DNA of 64,000 nt from the NCBI GenBank assembly GCA_964589625.1, contig CAZPSH010000008.1, forward strand, positions 65,003 through 129,002, in the 5' to 3' direction. Position numbers and translations under genes: made by a program. The notes beneath the pieces are model-generated. The model saw only the letters and a list, made by a program, of their open reading frames with translations, ran no database searches and was not told where the DNA came from. This document shows positions 1 to 9,261 of the stretch, one piece after another. The stretch is from JBFLVU01 sp964589625 (lineage in GTDB: Bacteria > Acidobacteriota > UBA4820 > DSQY01). Position 1 is the first letter of the stretch; the number at the start of each line of letters is the position of its first letter.

Positions 1-584
1 TGCGGGGATCCCGGGGGTTCGGGAACAGGCAGAGAGGTTTCTCGCTCATCGAAATGCTCATCGTGATGGCGATCCTGGGCCTCATCGCCGTCATCCTCAC
101 GGTGGCCGTCAGCAAGACCTTGAAGCGCCAGCGGCTGGAAACGGCCGCCCAACAGCTCAAGAGCTTCGTGGACCGCGCCTACGTGGAGAAATCACAGTCC
201 GGTGTGGGGGTCTTCGTGCAGATCGGGGCCGTCCAGGCCAACGGAACCCGCACGGTGACGCTCCTCGAGGATACGAACGAGAACGGGATCCCCGAGACCA
301 CGGACTCGGTGCTCGACTCCGAGACCATCACGGCCGACATCGTTCTCTCCAACTCGGCGACCGTGGCAAACCAATGGCCCACCGTCAACGGTTCCCTCAC
401 GCTGCTGTGCGACACCATGGGACGGGCCGTAGATCCGACGAGCAACCTGCAGATCCAGGCGGAAGCCCAGGTGACGCTCACCCACGTGGAGATGACCGGA
501 TCGGGAACGCTCAAGCCGAGGTTCAACTTCACCCTCGCGGTGACGCCCCTCTGGAGGCCCACCACGACCAAGACGAGGTACTGA
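1..584 (+). CDS. Type IV minor pilin, FimT/GspH-like (5' partial)
   Basis: The reading frame is open to the window edge (codons from base 3) and has no start codon before ATG 54, which lies inside the pilin helix, so the true start is upstream. The visible end begins with a class III prepilin site, RG|FSLIEMLIVM, with Glu at +5, followed by a hydrophobic helix. The rest is a short globular head with many Thr and Val. It is the first of five same-strand pilus genes ending in PilY1, the order of the Pseudomonas fimU-pilV-W-X-Y1 operon. Role by family: minor pilin that primes pilus assembly. Firm as a pseudopilin; the subtype is inferred from order. Confidence 0.85.
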   Translation, partial: RGSRGFGNRQRGFSLIEMLIVMAILGLIAVILTVAVSKTLKRQRLETAAQQLKSFVDRAYVEKSQSGVGVFVQIGAVQANGTRTVTLLEDTNENGIPETTDSVLDSETITADIVLSNSATVANQWPTVNGSLTLLCDTMGRAVDPTSNLQIQAEAQVTLTHVEMTGSGTLKPRFNFTLAVTPLWRPTTTKTRY

Positions 585-585
585 G

Positions 586-1119
586 ATGGAGAAGGAGAAA
601 CGTCCTCAGCCCGGAGCGGCCCCGGGGAGGGAGAGGGGAAGCAGCCTCATCGAGGTGCTCATCGCCCTCATGATCCTCTTCTTCCTCATGATCGGGGTCC
701 TGCAGATGTTCGCCATGGCCTACCTCGTGAACCTCGGTTCGGCGGCCCGCACCGAGATGACCTTCAAGTGCGAGCAGGTCATGGAGAACATCCGGTTTTT
801 CCGCTACCTCGAGGCGGAGGGGACCCCCCTGCCCACGGGAACCGGCTTCACCTTCGCGGCGGGCACGTACAACCTTCCCTACGAGGACACGGACCTGTCG
901 GGCTCCTATTGGGGCCCCGCCCAGGCCAACGTGGTGGACCGGGGCAAGGCGCCCTACCGCCTGGCCATCCAGGTGGACGACGGGGACACGGTCGGCGTCG
1001 CCTCGCACTGGATCGTCACCGTCACCGCAACCCCCTCGCTGGATGCGGGAGTCCAGCGGTACCAGGGAATCGGGATTCAAAGGAAGAGGGTGGACTATGT
1101 GGCGCAGATCCCCAAGTAA
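586..1119 (+). CDS. pilV: Type IV minor pilin PilV-like
   Basis: A 177-residue prepilin whose leader is unusually long (about 18 basic and polar residues) before the site G|SSLIEVLIALM, with Glu at +5 and a 20-residue hydrophobic helix. The head domain is short. ATG lies one base after the previous stop, with GAGG-rich sequence upstream, so it is translated with its neighbour. PilV in other bacteria is a minor pilin in the tip complex, processed by a PilD-type peptidase; one is encoded at 33297-34094. Family assignment rests on N-terminal motif and operon order. Confidence 0.85.
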   Translation: MEKEKRPQPGAAPGRERGSSLIEVLIALMILFFLMIGVLQMFAMAYLVNLGSAARTEMTFKCEQVMENIRFFRYLEAEGTPLPTGTGFTFAAGTYNLPYEDTDLSGSYWGPAQANVVDRGKAPYRLAIQVDDGDTVGVASHWIVTVTATPSLDAGVQRYQGIGIQRKRVDYVAQIPK

Positions 1120-2260
1120 ATCCGAACGCGGTTTCACGCTCATCGAGGCCACCATCTCCATGACGCTCCTGGTGGTGGTGCTCGTCCTGTCCCTCACCTT
1201 CCTCTTTTCCATGCGCGCCTTCGCCCAGCGCCAGGAGCTCTTCGCCTCCCCGCGCCAGACGGCCCGCCGGGCCATGGACTACGTCTCCTACTACGTGCGG
1301 GGCGCCACGGACATGAACGTCCGCGCGGGCAACCCCAACGCCCTGAGCATGTACTACGGTGTGAAGGTGGGAGCGTCCGTCGTACCCCAGCAGACCACCT
1401 TCAACAACGTGACGAACGCGACCTACGCCGACGTGGGAACGGACATCATCAACATGGCCAAGCCCACGGGCACGCTCCTGATCCCCATCATTAACTGGCC
1501 GGGCTTCCAGGCTGCCGCCAACGTGCGCTTCTCCTTCGACCTGGGCTGTCCGGACAGCGACCTCAACATGGAGCTCTTCAAGGAGATGACGGGGTACATT
1601 CCCGGATCCAATCCGTCGGCGAGCGGCCTCCTCACCCTCGTGGACGACAACGGCGGATGGGCCTACTACCAGATTACGAACTACCTGGAATCGGGAAACC
1701 AAGACAACTGCGAGTCCCACACCGGCTCGGGGTGGGAGGGCTCCACGGGCCCCGAGATCCACGTGACCAACAACCCCGGCCAGTCCGACGGGATCAACCC
1801 GCCGGGCGGACAGCCCACGCTTGTGAACCCCAAGCTGGCCACCATCTCTTACATCAGTTTCCGGGTGAAGAACGGCCAGCTCCAGCAAAGGACGGGCCTC
1901 TTCGACATCAACAACCCCGACGCCGGGTACGTCCCGCTTCTCGACGACGTGGAGGACCTGCAGATCGCGTATGTTTACAACGACGGGACCGTTTGGAATT
2001 CGGCCACCCAGGTGCTGACGACGCCCAACGCGATCCCGCCTCAGGACAACCCGGCCGTGGATGTTCGGGACGTGTTCAACGTTTCCGGCCTCCGCGTGAC
2101 CGTGACGGCCCGGTCCGACGAACTCCCCGCCACCCTCCTCAAGCGGGCCCGCTACAACCGCCCCGCCGCCGAGGACCGGGCCGTCGGGGCCGCGGACCGC
2201 CGCTTCCACTATCGACTCACCACCACCGTCATGCTGCGAAACCGCATCCTGGGGAGCTAG
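1097..2260 (+). CDS. pilW: Type IV minor pilin PilW-like
   Basis: The start is ATG 1097, not the upstream ATG at 1043, because it gives a normal short leader (MWRRSPSKSERG) before the cleavage site G|FTLIEATISM and has AGGAAGAGGG upstream. The gene overlaps pilV by 23 bases. At 387 residues it is long, as PilW proteins are, with a large beta-rich head after the single hydrophobic helix. By family it is a minor pilin of the tip-initiation complex with PilV, PilX and PilY1. The head domain is poorly conserved in this family, so the name comes from size and position. Confidence 0.85.
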   Translation: MWRRSPSKSERGFTLIEATISMTLLVVVLVLSLTFLFSMRAFAQRQELFASPRQTARRAMDYVSYYVRGATDMNVRAGNPNALSMYYGVKVGASVVPQQTTFNNVTNATYADVGTDIINMAKPTGTLLIPIINWPGFQAAANVRFSFDLGCPDSDLNMELFKEMTGYIPGSNPSASGLLTLVDDNGGWAYYQITNYLESGNQDNCESHTGSGWEGSTGPEIHVTNNPGQSDGINPPGGQPTLVNPKLATISYISFRVKNGQLQQRTGLFDINNPDAGYVPLLDDVEDLQIAYVYNDGTVWNSATQVLTTPNAIPPQDNPAVDVRDVFNVSGLRVTVTARSDELPATLLKRARYNRPAAEDRAVGAADRRFHYRLTTTVMLRNRILGS

Positions 2261-2262
2261 CC

Positions 2263-2868
2263 ATGCGATCGAGAGAGAGAGGGAGCGCCCTCATCACCAT
2301 CATCCTCGTGGTCTTCGTCCTCACCATGGTGGGCATCGCGGGGGTCCTCTTCATGACCGTGGAGGACAAGATCTCCTCCAACGACAAGATGCAGCAGTCG
2401 GGCCTCTACGGCGCCGACGCGGGCCTGAGGGTGGGCGAGAACGTGGTCTTCGACGCCGTCTTGAACGACCCGTCCACGCTGAACCAGTTCTTCACCTACA
2501 CGAGTTCCACCGTCCCCGACCTGACGCCGCCGGGAGGCGGGTGGGACGCGGTCATCCTGGCCGACCCGGCCACCGGCGTCGAATACCACCAGGTGGCCGT
2601 CCCCGTAGCCTCCGGCGTGACGGACCGCGTGGTCTACTCCCTGTACGTCCGCAACAACCGGGAGGACGTGTCGCGCCAGGAGACGGTGGACGGCGACCTG
2701 AAGGTGAACATCCTTTCCGTGGGCCAGGTGGTGGACCGGTCGGGCCGCGTGCTTGCGGAAAAGATTCTTGAGGAGCAGATGTTCTGCGGCGGGGCCGGCG
2801 GAATGGGCGGCCCCCAAGACCTGGGAAACACCGGCGGCACATCCTCCGCCGGCCTGAAGAAGCCTTGA
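2263..2868 (+). CDS. pilX: PilX-like minor pilin
   Basis: Start ATG 2263 is two bases after the pilW stop. The N-terminus, RERG|SALITIILVVFVLTM, matches the PilX_N pattern: a prepilin-like Gly followed by a hydrophobic helix but without Glu at +5 (Thr is there instead). That loss is usual for PilX/GspK-type tip subunits. The 201-residue protein ends with a Gly-rich, low-complexity tail (GGAGGMGG and similar). It sits directly upstream of pilY1, the usual partner of PilX. Confidence 0.8.
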   Translation: MRSRERGSALITIILVVFVLTMVGIAGVLFMTVEDKISSNDKMQQSGLYGADAGLRVGENVVFDAVLNDPSTLNQFFTYTSSTVPDLTPPGGGWDAVILADPATGVEYHQVAVPVASGVTDRVVYSLYVRNNREDVSRQETVDGDLKVNILSVGQVVDRSGRVLAEKILEEQMFCGGAGGMGGPQDLGNTGGTSSAGLKKP

Positions 2869-2883
2869 GCGAGGAGATCGGCC

Positions 2884-5800
2884 ATGCGCGCTGAGAAGAT
2901 CCGAAACCTGACCCTCCTGGGCGTGGCTTTCCTGGCCGCCTTCGCCGCTGCGACGCCCGCCCGGGCGGACGAGGGGTACGACCCCATGCTCCAGATCACC
3001 CACCAATTCGCCCGCCCCAACATCTACATTGTTCAGGACGTGAGCGGGTCCATGGCATGGGACATCCGGGGAACCGACGTAGGGGTGGACCAAACGGGCA
3101 CCCTGCCCACCGCCTCCTGGGCCCTGACCGCTTCGAGCGACTGTTCGAGGGGAAAGTGCAAGTCCTTCACCTACAAACTGACGGTGACGCAGACCTGGCC
3201 CAGCCGCATGACCATGGTGAAGAACGCGCTGGGGAACAGCGTCACCATCGTCACTCCCTGGATCGAGCCGTCCGAGTGGGAGGACGACGACACCTACGCG
3301 TACATCACCGACCCGGACTGGCAGACCGGCACGATCACCGGACCCACCATCAGCCACTCGGGCAGCACCCACACCTACACGTGGAAGGTGGCGTATTCTG
3401 CTCGAAAAGCGGACCCCGGCGTGCCCTTTGTCGCCTATGACTCGGCGGGCAAGCTGACCGTGGGGACGGGCGGCGTCTCCCAGGACCCCCTGGACCTCAT
3501 CGGCAACAGCGCCGACGTGGTGAACTGGGGCCTCATCTCCTACTCGGGCAGCAACTGCACCACCCAGACCCTGCGCGAGTCCATAGACTCCAACGACACC
3601 GGCGACGTCTCCGGCATTCAAGAGTGGCTGCGTTTGAACAGCGCCGGAGGCCTGGGCGCCAGCGGCTCCACCCCCACCCGGGGCGCCCTCACCTATGCCA
3701 AGACCCAACTGAAAGCCACCTTCGACCACGATTCAAAGTACAACTGCGGGCGGACCTACGCCGCCATCCTCGTGACCGACGGCCAGTCCAACAACTGCAA
3801 CCCGGGCAGCGACGAGTGGAGCGATTGCTACGACAACTACACCGCCTACCCCGCCGGGATCTCGGAGGCGATCTGGAACCTCGATCTCACGCGGAACGGC
3901 ATCGACCCCATCAAGGTCCGGACGTGGGTCATCGGCGTGAGCGACATGGTGGGCCGGTGCGAGCTCAACTTCACCGCCTACATGGGCCGCACGGACGCGG
4001 ACAGCCCCAACGGCGACGCGGGCTTCGACTACGAGAACGATCCCTACCTCCCCGCGTCCACGGGGGACCAGAGCCGCTACGTGATCAACTCCACCCACAC
4101 GGACTACGCCTACTTCGCCAATACATCGGGGGCGCTCAAGAACGCCTTCGCCTCCATCGTGGCGGCGGTGGCCACGGGGGACTACACGACCTCGGCGCCG
4201 GTGGCCAGCTCCACCATCTCCGACGGCAACGTGGCTATGCTCGCCTCGGCCGAGTTCCCCACGTGGAAGGGCCACCTCTACTGCTACGACATCAACAACC
4301 TTTCCACCGTCAAGTGGGACGCCGGAGAGGTGCTCGCCGCGGCGAGCGCCAGCGGGCGGACCATCTACACGTGGACTTCGAGCAACGACCTCGTGGAGGT
4401 GAAATCTGGAAACCTGACCTCCCTCCGGAACATCGCCTCGGAGTTCACCCCCTCTTTCGATACCAGCGAATTGACGGCGGAGGTCGTGGACTTCATCCGT
4501 GGAAACAACGGGTCGGGCGCCGCCCGTTCCTGGAAGCTCGGGCCCATCATCAACTCCGCCCCGGCCATCGTTCAGGCCCCGGACGCATACAAACAGGGCA
4601 AAGTGGCCGACCACACGACCTTCGAGGTGGGACAGAAGGACCGAACGGCCATCGTCTGGATCGGGTCCAACGACGGTATGCTCCACGCCTTCAAGGTCTC
4701 GGACGGTTCCGAGGTGGTGGCCCTCCTTCCTCCCAACCTTCTCGCCAAGCAGGTCCTCCTGTACGACACCTTCAAGGCGGATCCCACGGCCAACCCGGTG
4801 GGCCAGCCCAAGATGCCGTCGGACCACGTCTACACGGTGGCGCGCTCCCCCCGGTACGGGGACGTGTACTTCGGCTCCCTGAGCGAATGGCGAACGGTCC
4901 TACTCCTCACCGAGGGTCCTGGAGGCGACCTCATGGCCGCCCTGGACGTGACTTCCCCTGTGTCCAGCGATGATAACCACATCCCGTTAAAGGTCCTTTG
5001 GACTCGGACGGGCCAGCACCCGTCCAGCCTCGCCATGCCCGGGCTCAAGGAGACGTGGAGCATCCCCGCCTTCGGATACACGGGCATGGGGACGGCCAGG
5101 GGCACCGTGGGGTCGGGCCGCGATCCCACCTCCACCGCCTCCACCCAGGTGACCCCCAGCGCCTTCATCTTCGACCCCGCCACGGGAAGCTTCTCCACCA
5201 AGGTCCTCGGCGTGACGACGCCCGCCTTCGTGGGCAACCAGGCCTTCGCTCCGGGAGTCATGTACGCCATGACGGCCGACGCCTACTACCCCGACAGCCT
5301 CGTGGACCTGGCCCTTCAAGCGGACCTCAACGGGCGCATCTGGTTCATGCCCTACAGCACCTTTACCCCCGTGGTGGGCATCAACGCCTCCGCCGTGGCC
5401 GGCCAAAGCCAGCCCCTCTACTATTCGCCCGCCGCCAGCGGCTACTACACGGGCTCCACGGGCTACGACCTTTACGCCTTCGGAAGCGGGACCTTCTATG
5501 AGAAATCCGCCGCCGTGACGGGCCCCAGCGTGGGCACCACGGGTCACTTCGAACCCTCCCTCTATGTCGTGGCCAAGGAGCAGACCGCCGCCGCCGCCAC
5601 GGCCGACCAGATCCTTCGTATCCCCATCAAGAACCTCCTCAAGCCCGGGAGCGACACGGAGACCCTCGGCCGGAGGACCCAGCTCACGGCCACGGCCATG
5701 CTCTTCGTCCCCGTCAACAGCGACGTGAAGCCCCTGGCCCTTTTCTCGGTGTACGATCCCGACACGGCGGACTGCGCGGGCACCTCCTACATCGTGCGGA

Positions 5801-6024
5801 TCACCTTCGACATCACCGAGGGCGCTCCGAGCCTCGACTCCAGCACGACCTACGAAGCGGGCTCGGGGGCCAGCTCGGGCTTCGCCATCGCGGGCAACCG
5901 CGTCATCGTGGCGCGGTCGGGCGTGGGCAAGGGTAAGAAAGCGACCATCAGCACGGTGCCGGGAGTCAATCCGAGCCAGGGAACGTCCAACCCCGAACCC
6001 AGCTGGTGGCGCGAACTGAAGTAG
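2884..6024 (+). CDS. pilY1: PilY1-like pilus tip adhesin with vWA domain
   Basis: This 1046-residue protein has a signal peptide (about 28 residues ending ATPARA). A von Willebrand A domain follows with MIDAS motif DVSGS (residues about 53-57), a Thr loop (GSTPTRGAL) and AAILVTDG. The C-terminal half carries the PilY1 beta-propeller signature (VWIGSNDGMLHAF, about residues 595-607). Known role of the family: surface or tip adhesin and calcium-dependent regulator of pilus extension, exported through the minor-pilin complex. It ends the operon and is followed by a strong hairpin terminator. Confidence 0.9.
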   Translation: MRAEKIRNLTLLGVAFLAAFAAATPARADEGYDPMLQITHQFARPNIYIVQDVSGSMAWDIRGTDVGVDQTGTLPTASWALTASSDCSRGKCKSFTYKLTVTQTWPSRMTMVKNALGNSVTIVTPWIEPSEWEDDDTYAYITDPDWQTGTITGPTISHSGSTHTYTWKVAYSARKADPGVPFVAYDSAGKLTVGTGGVSQDPLDLIGNSADVVNWGLISYSGSNCTTQTLRESIDSNDTGDVSGIQEWLRLNSAGGLGASGSTPTRGALTYAKTQLKATFDHDSKYNCGRTYAAILVTDGQSNNCNPGSDEWSDCYDNYTAYPAGISEAIWNLDLTRNGIDPIKVRTWVIGVSDMVGRCELNFTAYMGRTDADSPNGDAGFDYENDPYLPASTGDQSRYVINSTHTDYAYFANTSGALKNAFASIVAAVATGDYTTSAPVASSTISDGNVAMLASAEFPTWKGHLYCYDINNLSTVKWDAGEVLAAASASGRTIYTWTSSNDLVEVKSGNLTSLRNIASEFTPSFDTSELTAEVVDFIRGNNGSGAARSWKLGPIINSAPAIVQAPDAYKQGKVADHTTFEVGQKDRTAIVWIGSNDGMLHAFKVSDGSEVVALLPPNLLAKQVLLYDTFKADPTANPVGQPKMPSDHVYTVARSPRYGDVYFGSLSEWRTVLLLTEGPGGDLMAALDVTSPVSSDDNHIPLKVLWTRTGQHPSSLAMPGLKETWSIPAFGYTGMGTARGTVGSGRDPTSTASTQVTPSAFIFDPATGSFSTKVLGVTTPAFVGNQAFAPGVMYAMTADAYYPDSLVDLALQADLNGRIWFMPYSTFTPVVGINASAVAGQSQPLYYSPAASGYYTGSTGYDLYAFGSGTFYEKSAAVTGPSVGTTGHFEPSLYVVAKEQTAAAATADQILRIPIKNLLKPGSDTETLGRRTQLTATAMLFVPVNSDVKPLALFSVYDPDTADCAGTSYIVRITFDITEGAPSLDSSTTYEAGSGASSGFAIAGNRVIVARSGVGKGKKATISTVPGVNPSQGTSNPEPSWWRELK

Positions 6025-6047
6025 GATCGTCCTTTGGTGAAAACGAA

Positions 6048-6074
6048 AAGGGGCGGGTCGTCGGCCCGCCCCTT
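6048..6074. terminator. Bidirectional hairpin terminator
   Basis: A perfect 10-bp stem (AAGGGGCGGG with CCCGCCCCTT) encloses a 7-base loop. It lies between the convergent ends of pilY1 and the YeiH-like gene. The A-rich 5' flank and T-containing 3' side let it work in both directions. Confidence 0.8.
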
Positions 6075-6106
6075 CTCCGATCGGTCCTTCCTCCTCCTCA
6101 CGTTTT

Positions 6107-7666
6107 CTAAAACTTCTCCCAGAAGCGCGCGAAGACCACCGTGGAGAGAAGGTAGCCCAGGGGCACGTTGACCAGGACCCCCAGGCTGAAGGCCCAGAAG
6201 GGCTTGAGCCCGAAGGTGGAGAGCTCCTTGAACCTCGTCGAAAGGCCGATGCAGAGAAAGCAGAGAACGAAGGCCCAGGACCGGAGCTTCTTGATGGGGG
6301 AAATGACCTTGGGCGTGAGGACGCCCTCGAACCAGTTCGAGGAGACCTGGAGCTGGTTCAGGGCCCAGTTCTGGTCGGGCGTCGCGCCGGATCCAAGGAC
6401 CTTGAGGTCCTCTCGGGACATGGCGCCCCGGTAGGAGAGGGACCTCGTCTCGACGTTCACGGTGAGCCGTTCGCGGTAGGCCTCCGGCACGGCGAAGGCG
6501 GAAAAGTCCGCCGCGTACCCGACGTCCTTGTATTGGCCCGACCAGGGGGCGGTCCCGACGTGGTCCGCCGGGGGCCTGGCCGAGACGAAGCTCAGGAGGA
6601 TGCAGGCGGCGAAGAACCCCAGGACGAACTTGGGGAAGCGTTCCCAGACGATCCCCGGGCCGAGGCGCCCGCTCTCGCCCTTCTCCCAGAAGAGCACCGA
6701 GACCACCGACAGGATGAGACACCAGATGCCGATCCAGATGTCTCGGCCGATGACCTTCATCAGGGTGAAGGCGTTAATGGGCGCGTCCCCGAAGCGGGTG
6801 GCCAGTTCGGCCACCACGGCGAACCCGGCCGCGTCGGCGAACTCCGAATTCCCCACCCAGGCCCCCGCCTCTCCCGGTGAGATGGTGCCCGGAACGAGGA
6901 ACTTGAGGAGAATCGTCAAGGCGAAGATCATCACGATGGCCCAGACCGTGACCACGGCGATGGAGATGGAGATGTGATCCTTCTTGGCCCGCACGGCGCC
7001 CCCTACCGCGATGGAGGCGGACACACCGCAGACCGCCCCGGCGGCTCCGAGCACGGCGCCGAACTTGGGCTCGAGTTTGAAGAGCCGCGTGCCGGCCAGA
7101 TAGATGGTCAGCCAGGTGGTCACGCTGACGAGGGTGGCCTGCAGAAAGGCCACCGGACCCGCCGAGAAGATGAGGGTGAGGGGCAGGGTCGCGCCGAGGA
7201 GCACGATTCCCGTCTTGATGTAGTACTCCGTCAGAAGGCACTCCCGGAACCAGGCGGGAAGGGGGAGGGCGTTCGAGATGAGGAGGCCCACGATGAGAGC
7301 CAAGAGGGGCGCCTCCACGTTGAATTCCTCCATGACCTTCCACCCGGCGGCCACGAAGATGAGGAGGGCGCCCAGGAAGAGCAGGAGGAACCCCGGGAGG
7401 AAGGTCCGGACGGACCGCCCCATGACGGCCATCGAAAGGGTGAAGGCCGTTGCGAACAGGACGAAGATGACCAGGTACCCCCACCCATTCTTGGCCGTGT
7501 CCGCGAGGAGGCCGGCGAACGAAGACCACTTGGACGGGATCACCGCCCACCCCTTGATGGATCCCCCCGCCCAGAACGCGGCCAGCGACAGCGCAACGAT
7601 GCCCAGGCCCATCCAGACGGACCACCAATCTTCGGTCTTCCAAAGTTTCTCGAGTTCCTTGCCCAT
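6107..7666 (-). CDS. YeiH/UPF0324 family putative sulfate exporter
   Basis: A polytopic membrane protein of 519 residues with about 12 hydrophobic segments. Family signatures are the run TGIVLLGATLPLTLI and the conserved GAAGAVCGVSASIAVG segment, the core of the YeiH (Cons_hypoth698) family often annotated as putative sulfate exporters; transport substrate has rarely been shown. An extra-membrane insert of about 80 residues sits between the last helices. ATG 7666 is preferred to GTG 7675 because AGGAGG lies 8 bases upstream of it. Monocistronic, with its own promoter at 7729-7756. Confidence 0.8.
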   Translation of the reverse strand: MGKELEKLWKTEDWWSVWMGLGIVALSLAAFWAGGSIKGWAVIPSKWSSFAGLLADTAKNGWGYLVIFVLFATAFTLSMAVMGRSVRTFLPGFLLLFLGALLIFVAAGWKVMEEFNVEAPLLALIVGLLISNALPLPAWFRECLLTEYYIKTGIVLLGATLPLTLIFSAGPVAFLQATLVSVTTWLTIYLAGTRLFKLEPKFGAVLGAAGAVCGVSASIAVGGAVRAKKDHISISIAVVTVWAIVMIFALTILLKFLVPGTISPGEAGAWVGNSEFADAAGFAVVAELATRFGDAPINAFTLMKVIGRDIWIGIWCLILSVVSVLFWEKGESGRLGPGIVWERFPKFVLGFFAACILLSFVSARPPADHVGTAPWSGQYKDVGYAADFSAFAVPEAYRERLTVNVETRSLSYRGAMSREDLKVLGSGATPDQNWALNQLQVSSNWFEGVLTPKVISPIKKLRSWAFVLCFLCIGLSTRFKELSTFGLKPFWAFSLGVLVNVPLGYLLSTVVFARFWEKF

Positions 7667-7728
7667 TCCGCCCACCTCCTCTCCCCGTGTTCCGGCGCCG
7701 GCTCGTTGCGAAGGGTGCCTTTTCGATC

Positions 7729-7756
7729 ATTGTAGGATAAAGCTCCGAGGAGGCAA
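7729..7756 (-). promoter_or_regulatory. Sigma-70-type promoter of the YeiH-like gene
   Basis: On the minus strand, TTGCCT (-35) and TACAAT (-10) are separated by 16 bases. The predicted transcript start is about 45-50 bases upstream of ATG 7666. No other gene could use it in this orientation. Confidence 0.55.
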
Positions 7757-7912
7757 GTCCTCCCCTCTCCAGAGGGCGGCAGGGCGGGGGAGCAGGAATA
7801 AGGGGTATTTCACCCTCTAGGCGGCCTCCCCTCTGTTTCTATCTGGCGCGGTTTGGGGGCGGGCCTATTCTGGGGCCGGGCGGGGAGGACCGCCGGGCGT
7901 GGGAGGGGGGCC

Positions 7913-9205
7913 ATGAACCGTTGGACCATGTGGGTGCGGGTAGCCGCGATCTTCTTTGGCCTTTCCTCCGCGGCCCAGGTTCCCGCCGGCGAGGTGGAGT
8001 CCCTGAAAGCCGAGTTGCGCGCCGCCCAGGAAGCCTTGAGGGTCCAACAGGCCGTCGTCGAGGACCTCCAGCGTCGGATGGCCGACCTGGAGGCGCTCGC
8101 GGCGGCTCCCCAGGCGCCCTCCGTGAACGGGAAGGCTGAAGAGGCTTCGCGAGATGCCCTCCTTCGGGCCGAATGGAAAGGCGGAACGACCCGCCTAACC
8201 TTCCCCCGCGCGGAGGTGCGCCTGACGAACCGGCTCCAGTACCGGTGGACGTGGACCCGCCATTCGGACCCCGCCGTGGAGGATTCCGGGGCCTTCAAGG
8301 TCCGCCGGTTCAAAACCCAGATCCAGGGCTGGGCCTACACCCCCGACCTGACGTACCTTCTCCAGGTGGATTGGGCCAACTCCAACACGAGCCTCGGCAT
8401 CCTCGACGACGCCGCGGTGAATTACGACTTTACCCGGGGAAAGGGCCGCCTTCAGATCAAGGCGGGCCAGTTCAAGACGCCCTTCGGCCGCCAGAGCCTC
8501 GCCTCCACGCGGACGGACATGTTCGCCGACCGCTCCTTCGTCACGTACGAATTCTGCGCCATCCGCGACGTGGGCCTCATGGTTCACGGCAAGACGGGGC
8601 CGAAGGCGGCGCCGGACCTCCTTGAATACGCGGCGGGGATCTTCAACGGAGGTGGCCGGAGCCGGTACGAGAATCCGGACGGGAACTACCAGAAGAACCT
8701 CCGGCTCGTGGTGAGCCCCTGGGGTTCGGCGGGCTACGACGAGGCCAGCCCCGAGCCCGTGCCCTCCGCCCGCCTGTCCCTCGGCGCCGCCTACGAGGAA
8801 AACGACCGCCGCCTGAAGGACAGCCAGGGCCTCTACGCTTCGGGGGCGAAGCGGGAAACCCGGGGTTACGACCTCCTGTTCAAATGCGGACGATGGACGG
8901 CCTACGGCGAGTATTTCGACCGCCGCTCCCGGGACGCCGCCGGGGAGGTCGTAAAGTCCGACGGCCTCAACGCCCAGGTCGGCTTCTTGTTGGTGCCGAA
9001 TCGGTGGGAGGTCTTCGCGGGCCGGTGGGGCCTGGATCCGTCGAGGGACGCCCTCGGAGACCGCACGGTGGAGTGGGGCCTCGGGACCAACCTCTACTTC
9101 GCCGGATTCAGCAGCAAGCTCCAGGCCGACTGGCGCAGGATCCGGGACGAGAAGGCGGACGCGAAGGACCACGAGTTCCGCATCCAATACCAGATCCTTT
9201 TCTAA
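7913..9205 (+). CDS. OprP/OprO-like outer-membrane porin
   Basis: ATG 7913 (GGGAGGGGGG just upstream) gives a signal peptide followed by a periplasmic coiled coil of about 35 residues (EVESLKAELRAAQEAL and on), then a beta-barrel of alternating hydrophobic/polar strands ending in the outer-membrane signature ...YQILF with terminal Phe. Coiled coil plus barrel is typical of phosphate-selective porin O/P family proteins, which trimerise; the substrate here cannot be read from sequence. A second porin of the same broad family lies convergently at 9262-10569. The 246 bases upstream hold no other gene apart from the divergent promoter at 7729-7756. Confidence 0.8.
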   Translation: MNRWTMWVRVAAIFFGLSSAAQVPAGEVESLKAELRAAQEALRVQQAVVEDLQRRMADLEALAAAPQAPSVNGKAEEASRDALLRAEWKGGTTRLTFPRAEVRLTNRLQYRWTWTRHSDPAVEDSGAFKVRRFKTQIQGWAYTPDLTYLLQVDWANSNTSLGILDDAAVNYDFTRGKGRLQIKAGQFKTPFGRQSLASTRTDMFADRSFVTYEFCAIRDVGLMVHGKTGPKAAPDLLEYAAGIFNGGGRSRYENPDGNYQKNLRLVVSPWGSAGYDEASPEPVPSARLSLGAAYEENDRRLKDSQGLYASGAKRETRGYDLLFKCGRWTAYGEYFDRRSRDAAGEVVKSDGLNAQVGFLLVPNRWEVFAGRWGLDPSRDALGDRTVEWGLGTNLYFAGFSSKLQADWRRIRDEKADAKDHEFRIQYQILF

Positions 9206-9214
9206 AAAGAAGAA

Positions 9215-9238
9215 GGGCGCCCCGAAAGGCGCCCGTTT
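9215..9238. terminator. Shared terminator between convergent porins
   Basis: GGGCGCC and GGCGCCC form a 7-bp stem with loop CCGAAA, followed by GTTT on the plus strand and preceded by A-rich sequence that gives T residues on the minus strand. It lies between two convergent porin genes. Confidence 0.75.
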
Positions 9239-9261
9239 GAGGGAGGATTGGAGAGGGTAAC

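Noticed and set aside
1043..1096. Upstream ATG 1043 as the pilW start
   Set aside because: It would add 18 residues before an already complete prepilin leader and lie deeper inside pilV; ATG 1097 has the better ribosome-binding site.
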